A DNA stretch of 64,000 nucleotides. It comes from Streptomyces misionensis. GTDB lineage: Bacteria > Actinomycetota > Actinomycetes > Streptomycetales > Streptomycetaceae. A program made the position numbers and the translations under genes. The stretch lies in NCBI RefSeq assembly GCF_007896895.1, contig NZ_VOGW01000177.1:58575-122574 (forward strand), given 5' to 3'. Shown here in pieces: positions 8,033 through 21,191 of the stretch. Below the pieces are notes generated by a model. It was not told where the DNA came from, did no database searches, and saw only the letters and a list, made by a program, of their open reading frames with translations. How positions within the stretch are numbered: position 1 is the first letter of the stretch; each line of letters begins with the position of its first letter.

Positions 8033-10234
8033 TCAGGCCGGCCGCAGCCACACCGTGGCCGAGGGGGGCAGGGTCAGGCGGACGGAGGCCGGGTGGCCGT
8101 GGGCGGCCCGGGGCTCCGCCTTCAGCGGCCCCGGGTTGGTCACGCCGCTCCCGCCGTAGCGTCCGGCGTCCGTGTTCAGCATCTCCGACCACGCCGGGAC
8201 GTCGTCCGGGACGCCGATCGCGTAGTCGGGGCGGGGCACCGGGGAGAAGTGGCAGACGACGAGGACGGGGGCGCCGGCGGGGGAGAGGCGGAGGAAGGCG
8301 AGGACGTTGTCGTCGGCCGCGTCGCCGGTGATCCACCGGAAACCGGACGGATCGGTGTCCCGCTGCCACAGGGCCGGAGTCGTGCGGTAGCGGGCGTTGA
8401 GATCGCGCACGAGGTCGCGGACGCCCCGGTGGTCGGGCTCGGCGGGGTAGGACGGATCGAGGAGCCACCAGTCGGGGCCGTGCGCCTCGGACCACTCGGC
8501 GCCCTGCGCGAACTCCTGCCCCATGAACAGGAGTTGCTTGCCCGGGTGGGCCCACATGAAGCCCAGGTAGGCACGCAGGTCCGCGCGTTGCCGCCACCAG
8601 TCGCCCGGCATCTTGGAGACCAGGGACCGCTTGCCGTGCACCACCTCGTCGTGGGAGACCGGCAGGACGTAGTTCTCGCTGTACGCGTACATCATCGAGA
8701 AGGTCATCTCGTGGTGGTGGTACGCGCGGTGCACCGGGTCGTGGGACATGTACTGGAGCGAGTCGTGCATCCAGCCCATGTTCCACTTCAGCCCGAACCC
8801 CAGCCCGCCGCTGTCGGTCGGCCGGGTCACGCCCTCCCAGGCGGTGGACTCCTCGGCGACGGTCACCACGCCCGGGCAGCGCCGGTACACGGTGGCGTTC
8901 ATCTCCTGGAGGAAGGCCACCGCGTCCAGGTTCTCCCGGCCGCCGTGCTCGTTCGGCGTCCACCGGCCCGGCTCGCGCGAGTAGTCCAGGTAGAGCATGG
9001 AGGCCACCGCGTCCACCCGCAGGCCGTCCACATGGAACTCCTCGCACCAGTAGACGGCGTTCGCCACCAGGAAGTTGCGCACCTCGCGCCGGCCCAGGTC
9101 GAACTCCAGCGTGCCCCAGTCGGGGTGCGCGGCCCGCAGCGGATCGGGGTGCTCGTACAGCGGACGCCCGTCGAACTCGGCCAGCGCCCACTCGTCGCGC
9201 GGGAAGTGGGCCGGCACCCAGTCCACCAGCACCCCGATGCCGGCCTGGTGCAGCCGGTCCACCAGGTACTTGAAGTCGTCCGGGGTGCCCAGGCGGGCCG
9301 TCGGCGCGTAGTAGCCGGTGACCTGGTAGCCCCACGAGCCGCCGAAGGGGTGCTCCGCGACCGGCATCAGCTCCACATGGGTGAACCCCATCTCCGTGAC
9401 GTACGCGGGCAGTTGCTCCGCGAGGTCCCGGTAGGTCAGGCCGGGGCGCCAGGACGGCAGATGGACCTCGTAGACCGAGAACGGCGCCTCGTGCACCGGG
9501 GTGTCCCCCCGGTGGGCCATCCACTCCGCGTCGTCCCACACATGGTGCGAGACGTCGACGACCGACGCCGTGGCCGGCGGGACCTCGGTGCGGCGGGCCA
9601 GCGGGTCGGCGCGCAGGGTCCGGGAGCCGTCGGGCCGGGTGATCTCGAACTTGTACAGCTCGCCCTCGCCGATCCCCGGCACGAACAGCTCCCAGACCCC
9701 GGAGGAACCCAGCGAACGCATCGGGAAGCCGGTGCCGTCCCAGAAGTCGAAGTCCCCGGCGACCCGCACCCCCCGGGCGTCGGGCGCCCACACCGTGAAC
9801 CGGGTGCCCGTCACCCCCTGGTGGGTCAGGACACGGGCGCCGAGGGCCCGCCACAGCTGCTCGTGCCGGCCCTCGCCGATCAGATGCAGGTCCAGCTCGC
9901 CGAGGGTGGGCAGGAAACGGTAGGCGTCCTCCGTCTCGTGCACGACGCCGTCGTACACCACCCGCAGCCGGTAGGCGGCCGGTACCGCGGACAGCGGGAC
10001 CAGGCCGGAGAAGAAGCCGTCGCCGTCGCCGCGCAGTTCGGCGTGCAGGTCGCCGGTGACGACGGTGACCGAGCGGGCGCCCGGGCGCAGCGCCCGGAAC
10101 ACCACGCCGCCGGGCGCCGGATGGGCGCCCAGGACGGCGTGCGGGTCGTGGTGGGTGCCGTGCAGCAGCCGGTCGCGGTCCCCGGCCTCCCAGGGCGCGG
10201 CGGTCCCGGCGGATACGTGCTTCTTCGACGTCAC
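8033..10234 (-). CDS. glgB: 1,4-alpha-glucan branching enzyme
   Basis: GH13 branching enzyme, 733 residues. It cuts alpha-1,4 chains and rejoins them as alpha-1,6 branches, the last step of the GlgE pathway. N-terminal CBM48-type modules ([20 protein letters not shown]) precede the barrel. Catalytic residues are visible: nucleophile Asp408 in [10 protein letters not shown], acid Glu461 in VAEESTAW, and the stabilising Asp in [11 protein letters not shown]. Length is typical. GTG 10234 has GGGAGA upstream and is the first sensible start. It is the last gene of the minus-strand glgE-treS-pep2-glgB operon, 27 bases after pep2. Confidence 0.96.
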   Translation of the reverse strand: MTSKKHVSAGTAAPWEAGDRDRLLHGTHHDPHAVLGAHPAPGGVVFRALRPGARSVTVVTGDLHAELRGDGDGFFSGLVPLSAVPAAYRLRVVYDGVVHETEDAYRFLPTLGELDLHLIGEGRHEQLWRALGARVLTHQGVTGTRFTVWAPDARGVRVAGDFDFWDGTGFPMRSLGSSGVWELFVPGIGEGELYKFEITRPDGSRTLRADPLARRTEVPPATASVVDVSHHVWDDAEWMAHRGDTPVHEAPFSVYEVHLPSWRPGLTYRDLAEQLPAYVTEMGFTHVELMPVAEHPFGGSWGYQVTGYYAPTARLGTPDDFKYLVDRLHQAGIGVLVDWVPAHFPRDEWALAEFDGRPLYEHPDPLRAAHPDWGTLEFDLGRREVRNFLVANAVYWCEEFHVDGLRVDAVASMLYLDYSREPGRWTPNEHGGRENLDAVAFLQEMNATVYRRCPGVVTVAEESTAWEGVTRPTDSGGLGFGLKWNMGWMHDSLQYMSHDPVHRAYHHHEMTFSMMYAYSENYVLPVSHDEVVHGKRSLVSKMPGDWWRQRADLRAYLGFMWAHPGKQLLFMGQEFAQGAEWSEAHGPDWWLLDPSYPAEPDHRGVRDLVRDLNARYRTTPALWQRDTDPSGFRWITGDAADDNVLAFLRLSPAGAPVLVVCHFSPVPRPDYAIGVPDDVPAWSEMLNTDAGRYGGSGVTNPGPLKAEPRAAHGHPASVRLTLPPSATVWLRPA

Positions 10235-10261
10235 GAGCGAGTCTCCCGGGCGTGGATCGGG

Positions 10262-11629
10262 TCAGTTCGGGTCGGACGCGGCGAGGCGGCGGACCGCCGA
10301 CAGCGGCACGGGCAGCCAGTCGGGGCGGTGGCGGGCCTCGTACACCACTTCGTAGACGGCCTTGTCGGTCTCGTAGGCGCGCAGCATGACCGGATCGGTG
10401 CGCGGGTCGTGCCCGGTCACCTCCGCGTACCCGGAGCAGAAGGCGGCCCGGCAGTCGTGCGCCCAGCGCGGTGCGGGCGGGCTCGCGGAGCGGGCGGCGT
10501 AGTCGAAGGAGCGGAGCATCCCCGCGACGTCCCGCACCGGCGGCTGCGGCAGCCGCCGCTCGGCCGGCGGCCGGGCCGGTTCCCCCTCGAAGTCGATCAG
10601 CGACCAGTCGCCGGACGGCGCGCGCAGGCACTGCCCGAGGTGCAGGTCCCCGTGCACCCGCTGCGCCGTCCAGGTCCGGCCCCCGGCCACCAGCTCGCCG
10701 AGCGCCGTGTACGCCGAGCGCAGCCCCTCCTCGTACGGCAGCAGCGCGGGCACCGCCTGGACGGCCGCCGCCAGCCGCTCGGTCATCCCCTGGACCAGCG
10801 GCCCCAGTTGGGCCGGACCGAGGGTGACCGTCGGCAGGGCGCGGGCGAGCGCGGTGTGCACCTCGGCCGTGGCCCGGCCCAGCGCCCGCGCCTCGGGGGC
10901 GAAGTCCTCGCCCTTGGCCAGCCCGCGCAGCGCCAGCTCCCAGCCGTCGGCGGCACCGCTCACGAACGGCTGGAGCACCGCCAGCACGTACGGCTCCCCG
11001 TCCAGTTCGGTACGGAGCCACGCCGTCGGCGCGGGCACCCGGGGGCAGCCCTCGCGGGCCAGCGCCAGCGGCAGTTCCAGATCGGGGTTGATCCCGGGGA
11101 CCACCCGGCGCAGCACCTTCAGGATGAACGTGTCTCCGTACACCACCGAGGAGTTGGACTGCTCGGCGGCCAGCAACCGGGCCACCAGGTTCGGCCGTAT
11201 CTCCCGGCGCGGGTCCCGCTCGAAGACCAGCCCGCCGACGCGGGCCCGGGAGCGCAGGGCCTCCAGGAGCACTTCGGCGGGCCGGGGGTCGTGGAGGGCG
11301 TCGTACACCGTGTGTCCGGCGAGCGGGCCGCTGTCCACATGGCCGATCAGCGCGGGCGCCAGCCGGGGCGGCAGCGCCTCGCGCACGCCTATGAGGAGCT
11401 GGTAGCAGTGGCCGGGTTGCCGTCCCGGTGGCTGATGGACCCGCAGCAGGATGTGGTACAGACCCAACCGGCCGCCGGGCGGCAGGAGTGGGGTGACGGC
11501 CACCGGGGTGAACCCGGTGACCGGGCGGCCCTTGCCCGCGAACCAGCGCTGCCGGGGCAGCCAGGCGCGCAGCAAGGGGGCCAGTGAGTCGAGGGTGGTG
11601 CTCGTCGAAGGGGTGACCGCTTCCGTCAT
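10262..11629 (-). CDS. pep2: Maltokinase
   Basis: ATP-dependent maltokinase (Pep2/Mak), 455 residues, the same length as the mycobacterial enzyme. It phosphorylates maltose made by TreS to alpha-maltose-1-phosphate, the donor for GlgE. Visible signatures are the N-terminal cap LPRQRWFAGKGRPV, the phosphotransferase loop QRVHGDLHLGQCLR, and the metal-binding stretch DWSLIDFEGEPARP. The ATG at 11629 has AAAGGA about 10 bases upstream. A small hairpin lies in the 92-base gap from treS, so expression may be adjusted relative to treS. Confidence 0.95.
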   Translation of the reverse strand: MTEAVTPSTSTTLDSLAPLLRAWLPRQRWFAGKGRPVTGFTPVAVTPLLPPGGRLGLYHILLRVHQPPGRQPGHCYQLLIGVREALPPRLAPALIGHVDSGPLAGHTVYDALHDPRPAEVLLEALRSRARVGGLVFERDPRREIRPNLVARLLAAEQSNSSVVYGDTFILKVLRRVVPGINPDLELPLALAREGCPRVPAPTAWLRTELDGEPYVLAVLQPFVSGAADGWELALRGLAKGEDFAPEARALGRATAEVHTALARALPTVTLGPAQLGPLVQGMTERLAAAVQAVPALLPYEEGLRSAYTALGELVAGGRTWTAQRVHGDLHLGQCLRAPSGDWSLIDFEGEPARPPAERRLPQPPVRDVAGMLRSFDYAARSASPPAPRWAHDCRAAFCSGYAEVTGHDPRTDPVMLRAYETDKAVYEVVYEARHRPDWLPVPLSAVRRLAASDPN

Positions 11630-11682
11630 GGGCGTCACGTCCTTTCCCCGGGTCGTCGGGGTGTCACTGTCGCGTGCCCGGG

Positions 11683-11705
11683 GCGGGGCGAGGGAAACGC
11701 CCCGC
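11683..11705 (-). promoter_or_regulatory. Intercistronic hairpin, treS-pep2
   Basis: An 8-base GC stem (GCGGGGCG with CGCCCCGC, 7-base loop) is the only structure seen in the 92-base gap of an otherwise tight operon. It could stabilise or partly terminate the message. Confidence 0.4.
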
Positions 11706-11721
11706 GGCGCGAGCGGTGGGA

Positions 11722-13418
<1,697 letters not shown>

Positions 13419-13422
<4 letters not shown>

Positions 13423-15410
13423 GACGCTGCGGGCCCTCCGTTCTCGGGCGTCGATCGCCGGACGTGGAGCACGTGCGCGGGCACCCGGCCGGGTGTCAGC
13501 CGCACGTAGTTGGTGCTGCCCCAGTGGTACGTCTCGCCCGTCAGTTCGTCGTGTACGGACAGGTCGGCGTGCCAGTCCAGGCCGAGTTGCGGCATGTCCA
13601 ACGAGACCGTGGCCTCCTGGGTGTGACGCGGGTCGAGATTGACGACCACGATGACCGTGTCCGCCCCCGTGCTCTTGCTGTAGGCGAGCACGGCGTCGTT
13701 GTCGGTTTGATGGAAGCGGAGATTCCGCAGGCGCTGTAGCGCGGGATGACGGCGCCGGATGTGGTTGAGCTCGGTGATCAGGGGGGCGATGGTGTGGCCC
13801 TCGCGTGCCGCGGTTTCCCAGTCGCGTGGCTTGAGCTGGTACTTCTCGGAGTCGAGGTATTCCTCGCCGCCCTCTCGCAGGGGGGTGTTCTCGCAGAGTT
13901 CGTAGCCGCTGTAGACGCCCCAGCTGGGGGAGAGGGTGGCGGCGAGGACGGCGCGGACCTCGAAGGCGGGCCGGCCGCCGTGCTGGAGGTAGGCGTGCAG
14001 GATGTCGGGGGTGCTGGGGAAGAGGTTGGGCCGCATGTAGGCGGCCGCGTCCCCGCTCAACTCGGTGAAGTACTCGGTGAGTTCGTCTTTGGTGGTGCGC
14101 CAGGTGAAGTAGGTGTAGGACTGCTGGAAGCCGATCTGCGCGAGGGCGTGCATCATGGCGGGGCGGGTGAAGGCCTCGGCCAGGAAGATCACGTCGGGGT
14201 CGCGGCCGTTGATCTCGGCGATGACCCGTTCCCAGAAGAGCACCGGTTTGGTGTGGGGGTTGTCGACGCGGAAGATGCGCACCCCGTGGTCCATCCAGTG
14301 CCGCAGCACCCGCACGGTCTCCTTGACCAGGCCGTCCATGTCCGCGTCGAAGGCGATGGGGTAGATGTCCTGGTACTTCTTCGGCGGGTTCTCGGCGTAG
14401 GCGATGGTGCCGTCGGGGCGGTGGTGGAACCACTCGGGGTGTTTGTGCACCCAGGGGTGGTCGGGGGAGCACTGGAGGGCGAAGTCGAGGGCGATCTCCA
14501 GGCCCAGGGCGCGGGCCTGGGCGACGAAGTGGTCGAAGTCCTCGATCGTGCCGAGCTGGGGGTGGACGGCGTCGTGGCCGCCCTCGGGGGAGCCGATGGC
14601 CCAGGGCACCCCGACGTCGTCGGGGGTGGCGGTGAGGCTGTTGTTGCGGCCCTTGCGGAAGGTGCTGCCGATCGGGTGGATCGGGGGCAGGTAGACCACG
14701 TCGAAGCCCATGTCCGCGATCGGCTTCAGCCGGCGGGCCGCGCTGCGGAAGGTGCCGTGCGGCTGCTCGGCCGTGCCCTCGCTGCGCGGGAAGAACTCGT
14801 ACCAGGAGCCGTAGAGCGCGCGCTCGCGCTCGACCAGCAGCGGCATCGGGTCCGACGCGGTCACCAACTCCCGCAACGGATACCGCGCGAGAACGTCCTG
14901 GACCTCCGGGCGGAGCGCGGGCTCGAGGCGGTCGTGGACCGAGCGGGAGTCGTCGCCGAGGGCGCGGGCGGCGGCGGCCACCAGGTCCCGCTCGGGGCCC
15001 CTCGGGACCCCGGCGGCGGCGCGCTCGTACAGCTCGGCGCCCTCCTCCAGGACCAGCCCCGTGTCGATCCCGGCCGGCACCTTGACCGAGGCGGCGTGCC
15101 GCCAGGTCGCCAGCGGATGGCTCCAGGCCTCCACCCGGAAGGTCCAACGGCCCGTCACGTCCGGGGTGACCTCGGCGCCCCACACGTCGCTGCCCGGGGA
15201 CAGCTCGCGCATCGGGGTCCAGGGGCCGCGCCGGCCCCGGGGATCGCGCAGGACCACATTGGCGCCGACGGCGTCGTGCCCCTCGCGGAACACGGTGGCG
15301 GTGACCTGGAAGGTCTCCCCGGCCACCGCCTTCGCCGGGCGCCTGCCGCACTCCACGGCCGGCCGGACGTCGCGTACCGGTACACGGCCGATGGCCGGGG
15401 TCCTGCGCAT
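13419..15410 (-). CDS. glgE: Alpha-1,4-glucan:maltose-1-phosphate maltosyltransferase
   Basis: GlgE, 663 residues, extends alpha-1,4-glucan with maltosyl units from maltose-1-phosphate. The N-terminal beta domain covers residues 1-110, then a helical insert, then the GH13 barrel. Catalytic Asp383 is in RVDNPHTKP and Glu412 in FLAEAFTRP, an offset of 11 from Asp394/Glu423 reported for S. coelicolor Glg[18 protein letters not shown] is also diagnostic. Start is ATG 15410 with GGAGGTGAG 8 bases upstream; the in-frame GTG at 15419 lies inside that ribosome site and is rejected. First gene of the operon. Confidence 0.96.
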
Positions 15411-15429
15411 GTATCTCACCTCCGCCGTG

Positions 15430-15459
15430 CGCGGAGCCGGGCACCGGCCCGGCTCCGCG
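15430..15459 (-). terminator. Strong hairpin just upstream of glgE
   Basis: A perfect 13-base stem (CGCGGAGCCGGGC with GCCCGGCTCCGCG) and ACCG loop end about 20 bases before the glgE start codon and lie past the DUF5133 stop on the same strand. It could be the DUF5133 terminator, an attenuator of the glgE operon, or both. Confidence 0.65.
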
Positions 15460-15518
15460 ATCCGAGAGCGGGGCCGGCCCCTGCCGGTCCCCGGGGGAAC
15501 GCCTTGTACGGTGCCAGC

Positions 15519-15818
15519 TCAGGAGCTCGGCGCCGTGGAACGCCGCTCCGATGTCGGCGTCCTTCGTGCCGAATGGCGCGCCTTCGGCCGTCCGTCCTGC
15601 TCGCGCAGGTAGATGACCAGACTCGTGCGCAGATAGCGCTCCGCCGCGTCCGCCGCCTCGCGGGCGCAGCGTTTGCCCATCAGCACGCACAGGGTGTACC
15701 CCGAGTCCTCGAACGTGGCCCGGACCCTGCGGTCGTACGGCGAGGCGAGCATCACGCGCTCCCACGCCCGGTAACGCCGCAACTGCCGGGCCACTTCGGC
15801 CTTGGCGGGTAGCAGCAT
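15519..15818 (-). CDS. DUF5133-type small protein
   Basis: A 99-residue protein with the pattern I associate with DUF5133, an actinobacterial family of unknown role: [20 protein letters not shown] at the start and [20 protein letters not shown] in the middle, then a basic tail. The ATG at 15818 has GGAAGG about 10 bases upstream and matches the family start; the open frame extends further without a better signal. It lies upstream of glgE on the same strand, separated by a strong hairpin, so it may be part of the same regulon. Such proteins often sit beside developmental or glycogen genes, but no activity is known. Confidence 0.65.
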   Translation of the reverse strand: MLLPAKAEVARQLRRYRAWERVMLASPYDRRVRATFEDSGYTLCVLMGKRCAREAADAAERYLRTSLVIYLREQDGRPKARHSARRTPTSERRSTAPSS

Positions 15819-16121
15819 GGCCCTCTTCACCTTCCACGCTCTCGACTGGGCGCGTTCCCGACGGTCGGGTGATGACCGCGCGGGGGTGGGCGCGGCACCG
15901 TTACGGCGATCGAGGCTTTCACTCATGGTGCACGGGCGACGACGCAGCGTCTTGTTGGAGCTTCAATCAATCGGGGCGGCGGGCGTTCGTGTTGCACGAA
16001 TGGCGTAGCGCCCGCACCGTGGAGGTGACTCAGAAGCGATCAACGCTCACGCTGTGTGTCCGGGATCCCTCCCGGACAGGGTGAGGGGAGCGAGAGCCGC
16101 GCCGGTGAGGAGCAAGCGACG
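15819..16121. promoter_or_regulatory. Divergent intergenic region, DUF5133 / ATPase-glgX
   Basis: These 303 bases hold no gene. Two structures stand out: the palindrome TTCGTGTTGCACGAA (15986-16000), which could bind a regulator, and a hairpin with arms GTCCGGGA/TCCCGGAC (16058-16077) in the likely leader of the plus-strand gene. The rest is unremarkable. Confidence 0.45.
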
Positions 16122-16630
16122 ATGAAGACCGCAGTGCCCTGCTACTACCACCTCGATGTGGAAGTCAGCCCGGAACGGGTGGGACAGGTCAGCCGCATCC
16201 TGGCCGCCCACCTGCGCTACTGGGACCTCGACAACCTCGTGGACCCGGTCTGCCGCGGCGCGGAACTGCTGCTGCACGCGATCGACCAGCACGCCAGGGA
16301 CAAGCACACGTCCATCGAGATGTGGTGGAACGGGCAGCACCTCATCACCGCGTTCGGCGACGACGACCCGGACCTGCGCCCGGACCAGGATCTGCGGGCC
16401 GCCCTCGCGGACATCGCCGCCATGAGCGACGGCTGGGGCTGCTGCGCCCCCGACACCGGCAGCAAGATCATCTGGTTCTCGCAGCGGGCCCGGGCCGGCG
16501 AGCGGGTCCCGCTGGTGCCGCTGCCGCCCGAGCCCTTCCTGAGCACGGGCCTGACCGAGCCGCGCCGGCACCGGGTGGCCGTCCTGGCCGCGCCCGTGCC
16601 CGCCGGCGACACCACCCTGGAGGGCCGCCG

Positions 16631-16634
<4 letters not shown>
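16122..16634 (+). CDS. RsbW-like ATP-binding protein preceding glgX
   Basis: A 170-residue protein with a GHKL/HATPase look: an N-box-like helix (PVCRGAELLLHAIDQHA, residues 44-60), an ITAFGDDDPDL strand-turn, and a glycine pair in DGWGCCAPDTGSKIIWFS. In Streptomyces such proteins are annotated as anti-sigma-type or regulatory ATP-binding proteins. ATG 16122 follows GAGGAG at 9 bases. Its stop overlaps the glgX GTG (GTGA), so it is co-translated with a glycogen enzyme, which suggests a role in controlling glucan turnover. Whether it is a kinase or only binds nucleotide is unknown. Confidence 0.65.
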
Positions 16635-18778
<2,144 letters not shown>

Positions 18779-18793
18779 GGGACCGGTTCGGCC

Positions 18794-19624
18794 TCAGTGC
18801 GTGCGCCGGGACGTCACCGTGAACTGGGCGCCGTCGGCGTCCCGCAGGATCGCCTCCGTCTCGTCCTCCCGCAGCACGCTGCCGCCGTGCTTCTCCGCGG
18901 CCCGCGCGCACCCCGTGACGTCGGCGACGGCGAAGTGGATCTGCCAGTGCGGTCGTACGGAGGGGTCCGGGGCGGCCTCCACCGCGCCGGAGTCGATGCG
19001 CGCCACGGCGTCGCCCTGGCTGCGCAGGACGACCTCGTCGCCGTCGTACTCGACCTCGCAGCACCCCGGCTTCCCGGAGGCCCAGTCGAGGATCTCGCCG
19101 TAGAAGATCGCCGAGTCGAAGGCGTCGCGGGTGTGCAGCCGGATGAAGGTGGGGGCCGCGCGCCGCCACGCCTCCCAGTTGGAGACCAGTTCGCCCTGCC
19201 AGATCCCGAAGGTCGCGCCGTCCCGGTCGGCGAGCAGCGCGGCCCGGCCCGGCGGGAAGGACAGCGGGCCCACCGCCGCCGTACCGCCCCGCTCCCGGGC
19301 CCGGGCCACGGCGACATCGGCGTCCTGCACGGCGAAGTACGGCGTCCACGCCACCGCCATCTGCCACATCGCGGCCACGGCGGCGATCCCGGCCACCGGC
19401 ACCCCGTCCGCCAGCGCGATCCGGAAGTGCTCGCCGAGTTTGGCCCCGCGCCAGCGCCAGCCCAGCACGGCCGTGTAGAAGTCCTGGGTCGCCTGGAGAT
19501 CGCGGCTGGTCAGGCTCACCCAGCACGGTGCGCCGAAGACGGAGTGCGTGGAGACGACGTCCCCCCGGCGCGGCCCGTGCCCCGCGCCGTTCGTGCCGCC
19601 GCTGACAGGGGTGTCTTGGTTCAT
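18794..19624 (-). CDS. VOC (glyoxalase/bleomycin-resistance fold) protein, two domains
   Basis: A 276-residue protein with two vicinal-oxygen-chelate repeats. The first opens with GAPCWVSLTSRDLQATQDFY (about residues 30-50) and ends at GRAALLADRDGATFGIWQ. The second runs from FIRLHTRDAFDSAIFYGEIL to LRDADGAQFTVTSRR. Proteins of this shape are common in Streptomyces and range from antibiotic sequestration to lyase activity; nothing here fixes the substrate. ATG 19624 has AGGA about 10 bases upstream. It converges with glgX, with 15 bases between the stops. Confidence 0.8.
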   Translation of the reverse strand: MNQDTPVSGGTNGAGHGPRRGDVVSTHSVFGAPCWVSLTSRDLQATQDFYTAVLGWRWRGAKLGEHFRIALADGVPVAGIAAVAAMWQMAVAWTPYFAVQDADVAVARARERGGTAAVGPLSFPPGRAALLADRDGATFGIWQGELVSNWEAWRRAAPTFIRLHTRDAFDSAIFYGEILDWASGKPGCCEVEYDGDEVVLRSQGDAVARIDSGAVEAAPDPSVRPHWQIHFAVADVTGCARAAEKHGGSVLREDETEAILRDADGAQFTVTSRRTH

Positions 19625-19753
19625 GGCAGTCGCGTCCTGCTTTCGTGGACCGGCCGGACACCGGTCTGGCTCCAGTGTCCGACCGGAAGCGGGTGGAACG
19701 CCTGTCGAGTACCCCCGGTGGCATGGAGGCAGGCCGCTGAGCAGGATGGAGAG

Positions 19754-20101
19754 ATGGCACAGAGCGAGCCGGACAGGATCGCCGCGATGCAGGCGGAGAT
19801 CGACCAGCTGCGGCAGGCGGTGTCCTCGCACGCGGTCGTCGACCAGGCGATCGGGATGGTGGTGGCCCTCGGCCGGGTCACCCCGGAGCAGGGGTGGGAG
19901 GTGCTGCGGGAGGTCTCCCAGCACACCAACATCAAGCTGCGCGACGTCGCCGAGCTGGTCCTGATCTGGGGCCGTCTGGGGGAGATGCCGCCCGAGATCG
20001 CCGCGGCGCTGGAGAGCGCCCTGGACCGGCACGGTCCCACGCGGATACCCGGCGGGGACACGGACCCGGCACCCCTGCCCGGCCGGCCGGAGCGGGCCTG
20101 A
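19754..20101 (+). CDS. ANTAR-domain protein
   Basis: A 115-residue stand-alone ANTAR protein. Residues about 15-75 (SSHAVVDQAIGMVVALGRVT, then EQGWEVLREVSQHTNIKLRD) match the three-helix ANTAR fold, which binds paired hexaloop RNA stems to prevent transcription termination. A short coiled segment precedes it and there is no receiver or GAF domain, so control must come from a partner or from abundance. ATG 19754 follows GGAGAG closely. It converges with the sigma factor gene, 7 bases between ends. The RNA target is not evident. Confidence 0.85.
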   Translation: MAQSEPDRIAAMQAEIDQLRQAVSSHAVVDQAIGMVVALGRVTPEQGWEVLREVSQHTNIKLRDVAELVLIWGRLGEMPPEIAAALESALDRHGPTRIPGGDTDPAPLPGRPERA

Positions 20102-20108
20102 GCCCGCC

Positions 20109-20909
20109 TCAGCGGACCTCCGTGAGCAGTTCCTCGCGCAGCCGGTCGAAGCAGCCGCTGAGCAGCCGCGAGACGTGCATCTGCGAGATGCCGAGCTGCT
20201 GGGCGATCCGGCTCTGCGTCATCCCGCCGAAGAACCGCAGGTAGAGAATGGTGCGTTCGCGCTCGGGCAGCGCCGCCAGACACGGCTTGACGGCCGCCCG
20301 GTCCACGACGAGGTCGTACCCGGGGTCGGGACCGCCCAGCGAGTCCCCGAGGGCGTAGCCGTCCGTGCCGGCCACCTCCGCGTCCAGCGACAGCGCGGAG
20401 AAGCACTCCAGCGCCTCCATCCCGGTGCGCACCTCGTCCTCGTCCAGCTCGGTGTACGCGGCGATCTCGGCCACGGTCGGCGGCCGGCCCGGGGCGGACG
20501 ACTGGGACAGCTCCTTCACCGCGGTGCGGACCCGGTTGCGCAGGTCCTGGACCCGGCGCGGCACGTGCAGGGTCCACATGTGGTCCCTGAAGTGCCGCTT
20601 GATCTCGCCGGTGATGGTGGGCACCGCGTACGCCTCGAAGGCGCGCCCGCGCGCGGGGTCGTAATGGTCGACGGCCTTCACCAGGCCCAGTGCGGCCACC
20701 TGGTAGAGATCCTCCAGGGACTCCCCGCGGCCCCGGAACCGTACGGCGATCCGCTCGGCCATGGGGAGCCAGAGCCGGACGAGTTCGTCCCGCAGCGCCC
20801 GGCGCTCGGGGCCGTCGGAAAGCTCCGCGAGCCGCTCGAAGGACTCGCCCGTGTCGGGCGCGTCGTCGTGCGGGTGGGGGCGGGGCTTGGTGCTGGCAGT
20901 GACACGCAT
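20109..20909 (-). CDS. RNA polymerase sigma factor, SigF/SigB family
   Basis: A 266-residue group 3 sigma factor of the SigB/F/G class used in Streptomyces stress and sporulation control. Region 2 is ERIAVRFRGRGESLEDLYQV to FEAYAVPTITGEIKRHFRDH, with the -10 recognition helix; region 3 follows; region 4 is LPERERTILYLRFFGGMTQS with the helix-turn-helix AQQLGISQMHVSRLLSGCF. ATG 20909 has GAGG 8 bases upstream; the GTG at 20918 lies within that site. Family members are held by anti-sigma kinases and freed by phosphatase-controlled antagonists. Candidate SpoIIE-type phosphatases occur elsewhere in the window, but no anti-sigma gene is adjacent. Confidence 0.92.
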   Translation of the reverse strand: MRVTASTKPRPHPHDDAPDTGESFERLAELSDGPERRALRDELVRLWLPMAERIAVRFRGRGESLEDLYQVAALGLVKAVDHYDPARGRAFEAYAVPTITGEIKRHFRDHMWTLHVPRRVQDLRNRVRTAVKELSQSSAPGRPPTVAEIAAYTELDEDEVRTGMEALECFSALSLDAEVAGTDGYALGDSLGGPDPGYDLVVDRAAVKPCLAALPERERTILYLRFFGGMTQSRIAQQLGISQMHVSRLLSGCFDRLREELLTEVR

Positions 20910-20949
20910 GGCGCGCACCTCATCTCGGCCGGTGCTGGCTGGACAGACA

Positions 20950-21020
20950 CCGTGGGAGGGCGCGCTTGGTCATATGACGGACACTGGGGCGTCCGGCCGC
21001 ATCGCGGCCGGCTCCCACGG
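20950..21020 (-). promoter_or_regulatory. Structured leader upstream of the sigma factor gene
   Basis: Outer arms CCGTGGGAG (20950-20958) and CTCCCACGG (21012-21020) pair perfectly. An inner hairpin CCGGCCGC/GCGGCCGG (20993-21011) abuts the outer arm. Together they would form a stacked structure in the long untranslated leader of the sigma gene. Confidence 0.5.
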
Positions 21021-21052
21021 AAGTGCCTCCTGTCCGAAGCACATACATCGAT

Positions 21053-21078
21053 TTTCCCACGCCCGGGCATCAACAAAC
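21053..21078 (-). promoter_or_regulatory. Possible SigF/B-type promoter for the sigma gene
   Basis: Reading the minus strand, GTTT is followed after 16 bases by GGGAAA. This resembles the GTTT-N14-16-GGGTA promoters recognised by this sigma class and would allow autoregulation. The -10 match is imperfect. Confidence 0.4.
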
Positions 21079-21161
21079 AATTCGGTTCATATCGGGCAAA
21101 ACAATTCGCCGGTCGACCGGCCTGTCGTCTTGACCTCCTCTTGGATGCGCGCGGCGGGCAG

Positions 21162-21182
21162 TTACCTCTGTAGCAGAGGTAA
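21162..21182. promoter_or_regulatory. Palindromic MarR-type operator
   Basis: TTACCTCTG and CAGAGGTAA are perfect inverted arms around a TAG centre, ending 9 bases before the MarR GTG. The site is ideally placed to block transcription of the MarR-ABC operon when bound by its own MarR product. Confidence 0.85.
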
Positions 21183-21191
21183 TCTTCAGGC

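Noticed and set aside
15411..15419. GTG 15419 as start of glgE
   Set aside because: It lies inside the GGAGGTGAG ribosome site of the ATG at 15410.
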